Shown here: in pieces, positions 1 through 9,312 of the stretch
Numbering within the stretch: position 1 is the stretch's first letter
Layout: every line of letters begins with the position of its first letter
Position numbers and translations under genes: made by a program
Assembly: GCA_027575765.1 (NCBI GenBank)
Contig: JANBPT010000385.1
Location: forward strand, 1 to 39,257
Length of the DNA stretch: 39,257 nt
Origin: Tieghemiomyces parasiticus
Lineage: Eukaryota > Kickxellomycota > Dimargaritomycetes > Dimargaritales > Dimargaritaceae
Reading direction: 5' to 3'
The notes under the pieces: generated by a model
Seen by the model: the letters and a program-made list of their open reading frames with translations, nothing else
Database searches by the model: none
Told to the model about the DNA's origin: nothing

Positions 1-1573
1 ATGGTAGATGAAGGTCGGGGGAAGGGAAGCGTGAAATGTATTAAAAAAGATGATTTCAAAAGTGATTATATAGAAATGTAAAAGATGGGAAGAGTTGCGA
101 TAGAAAGAAAAGGGGAAAGAAGGGGACTGGGAGAAACGGTGGGAGTATTGAGGGAAGAGGGTGAAAAAGTGGGGCGAGAGCAAGAGGCGTAGTAGGGGGA
201 GGTGAAATAATAGTAGCGAAGGGTCGGACGAAGGGGGGGAAGGGGCGGACGGGCATCAGTATATGTGACGAGCGAACGGATGTCTGAGCCATGGGGTTCG
301 TGGCCCAGACCCTATTCACCAGCCACGGGACTAGCGGCCACCCGGGCGTCATTGCGGACTTGCGGTGCCAGCCCCACCCCGGAAAAGGAGGGGAGAAACG
401 GAGGGGAGGGGAAGGACGGTGGGAGAGAGCGTCGCCGTCAGACCAAAACAACCCGAGAGTGCCAGCGTCGCAGGGGGGGGGGAGCACAAGTTATCCCACA
501 TCCGCTGCCTCTGCACCCTGGGCCGCGTGGGGAGCGCTGCAAGTCCCACAAACTAAGCGACGGGGGCTATCGCGGTCCAAGAGCAAGGTGGAAGGTCAAA
601 AGGAGCATCAAGGGAGCGACTGGGTTAGTCACCCCGCCTGCCTTATCTGGGTGCGGCAATAGGCACGTACTCGTGCGGTTGGGGCCGCTTCAATATACGG
701 GAGACAGGGCAACGTGTTCCCTCCCTTCGCCCCCCCCAGCTGGGTACAGCCAGCTACCTGTGAGCCAATGAAGCCCAGGCCCGATCGGACGAATCGCCGC
801 TGTCCTGGTATGTTATGGTGGCACCGGGGCGAGGCGGCCGGTAGGATAGTGGAAAAAAAGAAGGTGAGGGGAAGAGTGCTCGCAGCAAGACTCTCCCTTC
901 CATGTAGGTGTGGGAAAGGTGGTTCGGCGGGGTCTTACCACCACTGCCAACGGTTCGCCTATCACCCTCCCCCTCCCCACTCTCATTCTTCCCCCATCTG
1001 CAATTGTGCTGGTCGCGTTGTTCTCCCTTGGCATTGGACCATTTCGTTTAGTATATTGACTAGCGCCAGATATGCTGCGCCACCGGGCAGCTGGAATGAC
1101 GTGCAGGATACGCAGCATAATCTAATCGGTCACCCTCAAACTTCAATTGCGAACCCCACTGCAATGCAGCAGCAATCGCCAGACGGAGACAAGCCTGCAG
1201 AGCTCAGTGGTCCACCCCCGCTAGTTCCTTCTGCATAGTCAGGTTGGGGAGGCTCGGGGCTGCAGACTCCATGTCAGGTGACCAATAAGACACTGGTATC
1301 GGACCGCTGCACCTCATTTCTCGACCCTACACTAGCTGACATTCGCATGATCAGGACAGGGGCAACAGTCCCGTCCACCCAACTGTAGGGTGGTCCAATA
1401 TGTATGTCACCTCGATCTTCATCAATTCTAGTACACAGGTAATTTAATATTGTGATCCTAGTCAAATACAACAGCTCACTTCACCGCATCCACAACAAAG
1501 GGGTGATAACCTCGCACATTTACGGCTGTCCATATGTACACCACATGAGACCGTCCGGGAGATGTCAACGGTC
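1..1573. other. Intergenic region at left edge, no supported gene
   Basis: No gene is supported here. Open frames of 100-175 codons exist on both strands, but they mostly lack an ATG start, are rich in Pro/Arg/Ser and match no family I recognise, as expected by chance at this GC content. Bases 60-480 are purine-rich on the plus strand, so pyrimidine-rich on the minus strand. That resembles the leaders in front of genes elsewhere in this window, and could be the promoter and leader of a minus-strand gene beyond the left edge. A run of ten G lies at 473-482. The right end (about 1430-1573) would hold the DCD1 3' UTR; I see no clear AATAAA there. Confidence 0.5.
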
Positions 1574-3346
1574 CTAAAACAGGAACAGCTCGCCCTCGAT
1601 ATCGGCCTTCAGGATAGGTGGAATGTGCTGACGGAGGATGACACCGGCCTCGCTAAACACGCGGGCGGAGAGCTCGTCCATTCCGTAGGCCTGTGAGTAT
1701 ACGACCTCCTGGACCCCGACCTGAACGATTTTCTTGGCACAGCCTAGCGGAAGGGGAGGGGGAGACCGGATGGGAGCAGTGGTAAAAGGAAGCCGGGAGG
1801 GCTGGCCAGGTTTGTTAGCCACCCCTGGGTACAACAGTCTTCGTGTCCACTGACCTCCTGGAACATTTCGCGCTCTCCCCTCGGGACAGTCTCACTTACC
1901 TAGACAGGGACACGTGTTGCAGTAGAGAATACAGCGGCCCTTCCCTTCTACGCGGACCCGCCCGGCCTCCAACAGGGCATTCTCTTCGGCGTGGAGACAC
2001 AGGCAATGATGGAGGGACTGGCCGCATGGGGTGGCGGCGTTACAGCGCGGGCATCCGCCGTCGGCGCAGTTACGGATCCCGCGGGGACTGCCGTTGTACC
2101 CCGTTGAAATAATACGGTTGTCCTTAACCAGGATGCAGCCCACGCGCCGCTTCATGCAGTTGGACCGCCGTGACGCCAGTTCGGATAGCAACATAAAGTA
2201 TGTGTCCCACGAGGGTCGTAGGCGTTCCGGATTGTCCAGTCGTAACTGCTCCAGGTGTTTAAAGTAGTCGACCTGATCAGCGAACGAGTTGACAATGTAC
2301 ATGTCGGCCGTCGCAATGATTTTGTAGAATGGAATGGCCTCGGCAGTGGTCACCGTCGTCTTGTCGCTGGGTTTGGCCCACGAGTAAAACCGCTCGCGAT
2401 CCTGGCGTTCCAAAAACTCTCCCAAGTTGGGTGCATCGGCGCCTACTAGTTTGCATCTGTTGGGGGAAGTGCATGGGGTAGGCGCGGGAAAAGATGCTCG
2501 ACCCGTGGTGGTTACTCAGAGTCGGTTGCGAGGCGATGCCTCATGCCACTATCATTTTGGGAAGAGGTTGGGGGGGGTGGAATAACCGATATCACTAGGT
2601 ATCAAGCTACGGCGGAAATCTCTGTCTGCCCTATGAACTTACTTGGATTGGAGACGCTTATAGCGTAGCGTGGTGGGTGCATCAATTGCGATGAGCAGGA
2701 AGAAGGGTCGTTTTCTATACGGCATGGTAGTCGTGATGGGGTATTGGGTCCGCCAGTTAAGTTGTCAGGGGCAAACAACATGCATGCACACGCAGTGGGG
2801 TAAACTCACTGGGTTCCAAATGATAGTCACCAGGCAGGTCAAACATGGTTGACACCCGCCTCACCTACTACTTACCTGAGCAAGGTCAGGTCGGCGAGGC
2901 TGTCAATATCGCACACTACAAAGTTCTCCCGCCAGTTTTGCGTGGCGTACAAGAGTAGCGCCGCTACCGATGTGAAGAATTTGGTGTTCTCCGGGAGGTA
3001 CGGCTTTGGGGCCAGCGCCACGGGCTGAAACTTGAGCGTATCGGCAAGAAAGGCCAGCGTGGTTTTTTTCCCACTGCACTCGGTACCTGGAGAGAGTGAG
3101 GGAAGGTGGGCGGGGGAGGAGAAGGACGAGAGAGGTTAAGCCAGCAGCAAAGTAGGCAGATAATGTTTTTAGTCAAAACTAAAAGTCGAGTCAGAGCCGT
3201 TCGATAAGCAGCAGTTATTACCAAGACAAGGCATACAAGGCCGTTGGCAGGTAAAGTTGGGCATCCGACTTTCCTAGAATCGCTTGGGCTACCCATGAGG
3301 GTGAATCGACTATCCCTAATCACCTACCAATGATAGAAATGAACAT
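1574..3346 (-). CDS. DCD1: Deoxycytidylate (dCMP) deaminase, 5 exons
   Basis: It deaminates dCMP to dUMP, feeding dTMP synthesis. Exons (minus): 3328-3346, 2876-3086, 2643-2714, 1900-2456, 1574-1743; all introns are GT-AG, phases agree, and the product is 342 aa. The start MFISIIG joins the P-loop-like segment GTECSGKKTT (residues 7-16), the N-terminal NMP-kinase-like domain of fungal Dcd1. The segment KRPFFLLIAIDAP follows, also typical of that family. The C-terminal half is the zinc deaminase: HAEENAL carries the zinc His and catalytic Glu, and TCPCLGC, created across the last intron, supplies the PCxxC zinc cysteines. CADGGCPRC is the extra structural zinc motif of dCMP deaminases. The first exon is only 19 bases, so automated models may miss the N terminus. 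The first three exons were found by matching frame and family, and the fit is good. Confidence 0.95.
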
Positions 3347-4164
3347 GTCGGTGACTAGAAGTAGGGACTACGGGCGAAGGGATGAAATGGACAAATGTAC
3401 TACCTGCTCGGGGCGAATTGGGTAATGCGGAAGTGGTGGAAGGCCAGGCAAGGGAATCGTGGCAGGATAAATACGACTGGAGGTTAGGAGTTAAGCGAGA
3501 CGGACTGTGCGGACTTTAGATTTGTTCGGCGCCAGTGTAAGCGGTAAGGGGTTGGCCAGGTAGTACAAGCAGGTCCATAGCGTCAAGGTAAGGGAGAAGG
3601 GGGGTGAGGTGGCTGTGTGCTATGTGAGAGGGGCGGTAGAGTGCTGCGAGAGTCAATGCGTAGACTGCCCATGCACAATCCAGAATCCCGTAATTTCCCC
3701 CCTAGGTCTTCAATGCTCAGATTTACATCTAAGCCCGTCTCGTTCTTTAGGCCAAGCAGCGATCCGATAGCGCAATTGCTAAATCGTGTGGGGGGGGAGG
3801 AGTGGCGTGAGTTAGACTGCAGAAACCATTGTATTCATGACGAGCCGTCTCCTGGGCCACGCCGCCCCACCGAGATAATGGGCTCTTGAGCAAGAAATAG
3901 GGCGCCGCACACACGTTTACTGCGCGATGGTAGCTCATTTGGCCCGCCGCTCAAATCAGCAGGTTATTTATCATCACATTCAAACGTGGCTGGATAGTCA
4001 TTTACTAGTAAAACACTAATGGTAGAGGAAATGCTCCCCCCAAAAAAGAAAGAAAATCTCAAGCGACCCACAAAAAAGTTAAACGGGGTCGAGTTATTCG
4101 ATCGGCAATGTGGAGTAATACAAGACGGTGGTAAGAAGCCTATATAACCCAAAGGTAACCCAGC
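3347..4164. other. Intergenic region between DCD1 5' end and the CUE gene 3' end
   Basis: No gene is supported. The left part should be the DCD1 promoter (minus-strand transcription away from here). The right part should hold the 3' UTR of the CUE-domain gene. A minus-strand ATAAATAA-type element lies near 3965-3972, and a TATATAA-like string at 4141-4147; neither can be assigned a role. The largest ATG-less or short frames (about 90 codons) resemble no known protein. Confidence 0.5.
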
Positions 4165-6036
4165 CTACAGTGCCTTGGAATGGCCTTCGTTACTCCGCTG
4201 CTGCTCTTCGGCGTCGATCATGTTCCAGTCAGTCTCGGCCGAATTTGAAGTTGGCGACGTTGAAAGGGCATTGGCTTTAAAGGCCGCAGCCGTTGTATCG
4301 CCACCGGTTGCGCCGGGCGATTGACGCAGGGCGGCTGGGGAGGTGTGGAAATCCACCTCGGTAAACTCTGAGTTAGAATTACGGGCTGGCGCCGATGTCG
4401 AAGGCGAGAATGTCGTCGTCTGGTTGACATGCGGTGAGGTGTGGTTTGACCAGTCCGCCGCAGTTCCCGGAAGTGTGGGTGAGGCCTCGTGGGTGGTAGG
4501 GTAGCGGTGGGAGTTATCCCCGGCGTGGCTAGTTGTCGTCGTTGGGAGGGTACTTGGCACTGGCGGTGCGGCCGGGACGATGAGGACCGGGGACGTGGAC
4601 GAGAGGCCAGCGGGCACAGGCGGCGACGGCATCGTCGCAGGTCGGGCCGGCGTGACGGCCGGGCTGTGGTCGTTGGACCGGCTGGAGTCGGACGAGATAC
4701 GGAAATCGGTCGGTCGAGGCGGGAGCTGGGGCGCCGGGCCGCTGGGCAGATCGTTGTCCAGGAGGAACGAGGTGGTACGGTCGCCGGTACCGGTACCACG
4801 GCGCGGGAGCGTCGGCGGGGGTGGGCCATACAGGTCCACTTCCTCCTCCTCTTCCTGGATAATTCGGCGATGACCGGAGCTGTGGGTGTTGGCACGGCGC
4901 AGGTGGTTCGTGGGGTCGCCATTGGATCCGTGCCGGCCCTGAGAAGAGGAGGGGACGGTCTGCGGGTTATAGAGCGGGGTGGCGCTGGGACTCTGGTACT
5001 CGGCGGTACTGTCGTGGTTGACCACCTCGTTGAATTTCTTGGACATCTGAGAGAAGAACCCTTGCATCTTGACCTTAGTGGTTTCGGCAAACGTGTTCAT
5101 CTTGGCCACGAAATCCGTCTCGTCCTCGTAGTCCCCGTAACGGCGCCGATCGCCGCCTGCGTTCGGTTCGACTGGTCGTTGCTGATAGTGGCCGTTCGGG
5201 TCGTAGTAGGACGCCCGTGGGTTTCGCCCGTCGTTAGGCCGGTTAGGCAGGTGCGGAGGTGCCTGCGACGGCTGGTTACGAACTTGTTCGGCACGACGAT
5301 TCAGCTCTTCGAACGCCTCGCGCTCTTCGTCCTCGAGCCGGAGGGCTAATTCTAAGTCGCGGGCGATCTGTTCGTCCTGGCTGGTGTCGATAATCCCTGC
5401 GGCATCCCCGTCCGCAGGCAGGGTGGGCGCCGCCGCGGTGTAGCTTGTGCGGGGTTCGGCAGGTGTGGTGTCGGTAGCAAGGTGGGCATGGTTACCATCG
5501 ACTGGAGACGTCGGATAGGGGTTGGTGGTAACAACGGCGGGAATCGGGGCAGAAGACACCGTCGTCCTCCCTGTGGTGTCCACCGGGGAGAAGGGGCCTG
5601 CGGCATGGTCGGTACTGGGGGTGGCCCAGACGGCGCCAGCGGGTTCGTCACGCTGTATAGGATTACTCATCGCTGAGCCTGGCCGCTCGTTGTCATTCAG
5701 GTATGGTGAGGAGCCGAAGGCAGAAAAGGTGACAGCGCGCGCCAAGGGCGAAGTGGACCTGCGCCGGTCGTCGGCCGGGTCAGCGCACGCTGGGTACGTA
5801 GCGGGCTCTGCGTCCGAGTGCTGGCTGTGCGCCGCAGCCTCACTGGTAGCTACGGGATGGGTGGGCTTATCGGTAACGACTTGGTCTTGTCCCTTATGGC
5901 TGGGGCTGGAAATTTCTAGGAGGGAGCTGATGGTGGAGTTGAGGTTCCCGTTGTTGGCCTGGAGCACGGCCTCGCAGATTTCCGGGTCCACGTCTGGGAA
6001 CATGCGCTTCAGGATGGCAATGTTCGGGTCGGCCAT
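4165..6036 (-). CDS. CUE-domain ubiquitin-binding protein (Cue5-like)
   Basis: A single-exon gene for a 623-aa protein. Residues about 4-45 form a CUE domain, with the diagnostic MFP motif (LKRMFPDVD) and a C-terminal dileucine (SSLLEI). CUE domains bind mono-ubiquitin or ubiquitin chains. A charged helical stretch around residues 225-265 (RDLELALRLEDEEREAFEEL) is a likely coiled coil. The remainder is low-complexity, rich in Pro, Ser and Thr, with proline clusters such as PPPPTLPRR that could bind SH3 or WW domains. I chose the ATG at 6036 rather than an in-frame site upstream because it sits in a strong context (GCCACCATGG) and puts the CUE domain at the N terminus, as in yeast Cue5. Cue5 is an autophagy receptor for ubiquitinated cargo. 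Orthology is not proved, since only the CUE domain is conserved. Confidence 0.85.
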   Translation of the reverse strand: MADPNIAILKRMFPDVDPEICEAVLQANNGNLNSTISSLLEISSPSHKGQDQVVTDKPTHPVATSEAAAHSQHSDAEPATYPACADPADDRRRSTSPLARAVTFSAFGSSPYLNDNERPGSAMSNPIQRDEPAGAVWATPSTDHAAGPFSPVDTTGRTTVSSAPIPAVVTTNPYPTSPVDGNHAHLATDTTPAEPRTSYTAAAPTLPADGDAAGIIDTSQDEQIARDLELALRLEDEEREAFEELNRRAEQVRNQPSQAPPHLPNRPNDGRNPRASYYDPNGHYQQRPVEPNAGGDRRRYGDYEDETDFVAKMNTFAETTKVKMQGFFSQMSKKFNEVVNHDSTAEYQSPSATPLYNPQTVPSSSQGRHGSNGDPTNHLRRANTHSSGHRRIIQEEEEEVDLYGPPPPTLPRRGTGTGDRTTSFLLDNDLPSGPAPQLPPRPTDFRISSDSSRSNDHSPAVTPARPATMPSPPVPAGLSSTSPVLIVPAAPPVPSTLPTTTTSHAGDNSHRYPTTHEASPTLPGTAADWSNHTSPHVNQTTTFSPSTSAPARNSNSEFTEVDFHTSPAALRQSPGATGGDTTAAAFKANALSTSPTSNSAETDWNMIDAEEQQRSNEGHSKAL

Positions 6037-7132
6037 GGTGGCTAAACTAAGGGAGGCCGGGTGAGAGCGGAGTGGCAATTCCTAAGCAGGGTAGGTGTGA
6101 CGGACAAATTGGTGAATGAAGCGGACACTCTCGGAAAGTAGGTGATGGAAATGAGAGTCAACGGTCGGGAGATATATAAGGTGTTCAAGTGGGCGAGGCC
6201 AACGAGAAGGAAAGAAATACGTGGTGAAGGAAGTGGTAGGGAAGTCGCCGGACGGGGGTGTTGGCAGGTGCTGTGTGCGATACCCAAAAGGTGAGCGGCG
6301 GGATATTATGTGCTACGCACGTCATACACACGCGCCAAGGCTCTTTCAAGCGTCAATTGAAGGGCTGAGGGGTGGTAAAAATCGCCAAGGGTCTCTCGTA
6401 TGGCGTAGCGCGACGGCGGGAATGACGGACTGGCCAAGTTCTGGAGCGAAAGAATAGCGTGGGGTCAAGCAAACAGGTACGCTGCAACGAAGGGTTCACG
6501 GCGATACGTAGCCGGTTGTAATGGAAACCTGCCGGAGCTAGTGAGGGGCAGGGGCAAGTGGGTTTAGGGAGGGATGTTGCAGGTGCCACGAAAGGTGTGG
6601 CGCTCAACAGCTCGGTCGGAGATATGGGGGTTAGCAGGTGTCAAGGCGATGTAATAGGTAGGCTGCGGACGTTTGGAGTTACTAGGGCTGGCCACAGTAT
6701 GCTGGAAGGGAAGTCTACGCTAACAGTGAGTCTAATGACGGCTGAGGACGAGGATTAATGGGAGAGGCGTGGTATAATACCCTGACACCCGTCCCCCTTG
6801 CCTTTTATACTCACTCTTGCCCTGGGGACTATCCCATGGACGACGCATACATAGTAGTGCCGTCTCCATTTTCCCGCGGAAAGGGGCAGCGGTCAGTATT
6901 AGCACGTGGAGGGAGAGAGGGGGCACACGGTGCCGAGGTCTGCCAAGCCTTGACCGCCGCCCCCTTTTTCTGGACATTCGGTGAGACAACAGGCCTATTG
7001 GGTGCAGCCAACCACACCAGCGTGGTCAGTTAGAGCCAGCAGGTATCCCCACACCCGATGCCAAGAAATACTCCTAGCTGGCCACGCTTGGCCCCCTCGA
7101 TACCGGATATGGTACGAGTAGCGAAATGTCGG

Positions 7133-7140
7133 TATATAAA
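7133..7140 (+). promoter_or_regulatory. TATATAAA string, candidate TATA box
   Basis: A perfect TATATAAA on the plus strand lies 83 bases upstream of the ATG of the orphan ORF at 7216. No other plus-strand gene starts within 2 kb, so if functional it would drive that ORF or a non-coding transcript. It could be a chance AT-rich string. Confidence 0.3.
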
Positions 7141-7215
7141 TGTTGCGCGAATAATCCGACCCCTCCCCTGCTGGATTGGGCGCCGTGAAAGACGGTATTA
7201 CCAAATTGTCCATAC

Positions 7216-7566
7216 ATGTCAACCCAAGGCCGTGGTTGCCAGGGCGAAGCACCTCAAGCACATGGTGGCCCAGACGAGATTGGGCGCTGGTCGGCACTGG
7301 CCATGGTAGTAGGCGAGTGTCGATGTATGCCCAGCTGGGTGGGCTTGGCCGCACGCCAAGCACCATCTTTGGAACCTTCTATGCACACCGCCCTCGGTCT
7401 GTGTAACGGCATACAACCTCACCACCACTCGGTCGCTTCCCATTTCTCCGATCTCGCCCTCGCTCTTCTGCGGTCCAAACCGGCGTGCAATAGGCAATTC
7501 GCTACATATGGCCCGAAAAGCCAGGCTAAAGACCTAATGTACGATTGTTCGCACGGCCTACGATAA
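7216..7566 (+). CDS. Orphan 116-codon ORF, hypothetical
   Basis: An ATG-started reading frame of 116 aa that I do not recognise. The predicted product contains seven cysteines and a short His-rich stretch (PHHHS), with no signal peptide, membrane segment or known domain. Two things raise it slightly above background: a TATATAAA string 83 bases upstream, and an AATAAA overlapping the stop codon (7566-7571). Against it, the GC-rich genome produces many frames of this length, an equally long frame overlaps on the minus strand, and the protein has no obvious fold. It is given as a weak candidate only. Confidence 0.15.
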   Translation: MSTQGRGCQGEAPQAHGGPDEIGRWSALAMVVGECRCMPSWVGLAARQAPSLEPSMHTALGLCNGIQPHHHSVASHFSDLALALLRSKPACNRQFATYGPKSQAKDLMYDCSHGLR

Positions 7567-7586
7567 ATAAACTAAAAGGTACAGGC

Positions 7587-7592
7587 TTTATT
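7587..7592 (-). terminator. Poly(A) signal AATAAA for NDUFA8
   Basis: A minus-strand AATAAA lies about 97 bases downstream of the NDUFA8 stop codon, a plausible 3'-UTR length. Its use has to be shown by transcript ends. Confidence 0.45.
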
Positions 7593-7688
7593 CGTACCTA
7601 TCCGTGCTGTGGCATAGCCTACCGTGTTCAAAAGTAGCACAGTCCTTCCTAATCCCCTTGGGCTTCGCGACGTCGATTCACCAGCGCG

Positions 7689-8520
7689 CTAGAATGTGTT
7701 ACGGCTGTTACCAAAGTACCGCTTGGTCTGCTCGTGCACGGGTGTCCCGGTCTTGGGGGCGCCGGGGACCTGCTTTTTGTAGCCCTACCAAGTACCAGCC
7801 AGCGGGAAGAGTAAGTGCGAATTAAGTAGGTTAGTTTGATAAAACCAGGGTATTGTGTGTACCGCCCCCGCTCGCCCATACGCGTCCGCGGAGCTCAGCA
7901 TAAGCTCCTAGGTCCTTAGGCGTAACCTAACTAAGCCACCCACACTTACAAAGTTCTTGAAGATGCATTCGTTGAGTGGCTGCTCCTCGGGACGGCAGGA
8001 ATACAGCTCATGGTTGTTGAGCTCCAGACAGTTCCAATGGGCCGTCAGCTGCTTATGGCAGCGCTCGCGTAACTTGGTGAGTCTGGTAATTCAGAGGGGG
8101 TAGAAGGAGGTGACAGGCGTGGTGTGAAGAAAAGGCTGATTAGCTATCACCGTTGTTGACCACTTTAAACCCAACCCTTAGAAATCGACCAACGTATCGG
8201 ACGGAGCACCTCTGCACGAATAGCCTAACGAGTCTCAACGGAAATGCATATAACGAAGGTCGCATCACTTACAGGTCGATGGAGCAGCGGGTAACACGGG
8301 CGCCCTCCTTAAGGCAGTGAGCGGGGTTCTCGTCCTCGGCCTTGCACAGCATAAAGTCTTCGTTGTATTCCTTGCAGTGGGCGCCCAGGGCAAAGGCCGT
8401 CGAGGCCAGAATCGCCGACGTGGCACCCACATTGGGCACATCGGCCACCTTGGCCGGTGGCGGGGTGGGGTCGACCCACTCCTCGTACGGCTGGTGATCG
8501 TAGCCTGGCCGGTTGCTCAT
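7689..8520 (-). CDS. NDUFA8: Mitochondrial complex I subunit NDUFA8 (PGIV / 19 kDa), 3 exons
   Basis: An accessory subunit of NADH:ubiquinone oxidoreductase in the intermembrane space. Exons (minus): 8273-8520, 7950-8082, 7689-7784; both introns are GTAAGT...AG and the product is 158 aa, close to the family length. It has exactly four CX9C motifs, at residues about 49-60 (CKEYNEDFMLC), 68-78 (CLKEGARVTRC), 87-97 (CHKQLTAHWNC) and 107-117 (CRPEEQPLNEC). These form the double twin-CX9C arrangement of NDUFA8, oxidised on import by the MIA40 pathway. The C-terminal segment GYKKQVPGAP matches the family's lysine/proline tail. Retention of this gene implies a functional complex I, unlike in budding yeasts that lost it. 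The gene is divergent from DCC1. Confidence 0.95.
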
Positions 8521-9312
8521 GGTGGTCGTAGACTAAAACAGAGGGAGGTCCAAAATGGGTGTACGAAAATAAAGGGAACAATGATAGTTGGGGCCACGGG
8601 ACAGATGGTGGAGGGGCAAGGCGAGCGGTATCTAAATCAGGGAGGGCGAGGGTCGGAATGGAATGTGACGAAGCAGACGAAAGGCGGGAGAGGTCACGGT
8701 TAGATCAGCGATAGTGCCCAGCAGGAAGACGACGGCTGACATTGAGGGGTGTGAGCGGGTGAAATGGGGGGGGGGGAGGTCAACTTGGGGTCTCACCATT
8801 GGCACGCGGTGCGTTCTTTGCTCCGCCGTTTGGTAGCTCATCCTAGCTGGCAAGTATAGGGAGCTGCTAGCCCTTTTGCTCCCTACGGTAAGCGGATGCT
8901 GCTGGCCTAGTTTGGGAGTATAAGTCGGATAGTGGCCCCGTCTCTTTACTCCTGTCAGGGACTTACCGGGCAATGCGGGTTGGGTTGGTGCAGCATGTCG
9001 AACGCGCTGCAGAGGTGGCGATGCGCGCGATAAGCCCCCCCCTCCCCCCCTGCTCACTACGAGGGCCAGCGAAGGTAGGGTAGAGGCGGTAGTTAGAGTG
9101 CTCATGCGGGATTTGTTTACGCTACCATGGACCATCGACCACGTTTCGCTAGCGTTAGGCCTCCTTACTAGACTGTATTGGCAATTGTTCACCCGCCTTG
9201 CCGGCCTTATCCCATTCTCGCACTTACCCCGGTTCCGAAGCAACTTACACCCTCGGACCGGATCCTTTGCCCTCCCGACTCACCCACCTTCGCATACACA
9301 AACCGATCCGCA
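8521..9312. other. Divergent promoter region between NDUFA8 and DCC1
   Basis: This 0.8-kb gap must contain the start regions of both flanking genes. It holds an 11-G run on the plus strand (8766-8776) and, nearer DCC1, a C8-T-C7 tract (9035-9050), so G-rich on the minus strand. The 120 bases before the DCC1 ATG are pyrimidine-rich. A minus-strand frame of about 200 codons overlaps it, but begins with TTG, is rich in Arg/Ser/Pro and resembles nothing, so I treat it as chance. Confidence 0.6.

Larger units (their letters stand above)
6037..7688. other. Long intergenic region upstream of the CUE gene
   Basis: No gene of a known family is visible in this 1.65-kb gap. It should contain the CUE gene promoter at its left (a TATATA string at 6173-6178, about 137 bases upstream of the ATG) and the NDUFA8 3' UTR at its right (AATAAA on the minus strand at 7587-7592). 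Between them, a plus-strand TATATAAA at 7133 precedes a 116-codon ATG-started ORF (7216-7566), listed separately. Sequence composition is less GC-biased than in the flanking genes. I looked for tRNA, 5S, U-snRNA and SRP signatures and saw none. Confidence 0.5.

Noticed and set aside
265..1238. Overlapping plus-strand frames of 120-175 codons near the left edge
   Set aside because: Most start with GTG, overlap in several frames, and show no recognisable domain or splice pattern.
8632..9243. Minus-strand frame of about 200 codons between NDUFA8 and DCC1
   Set aside because: It begins with TTG, crosses both G-tracts, matches no family and occupies a divergent promoter.
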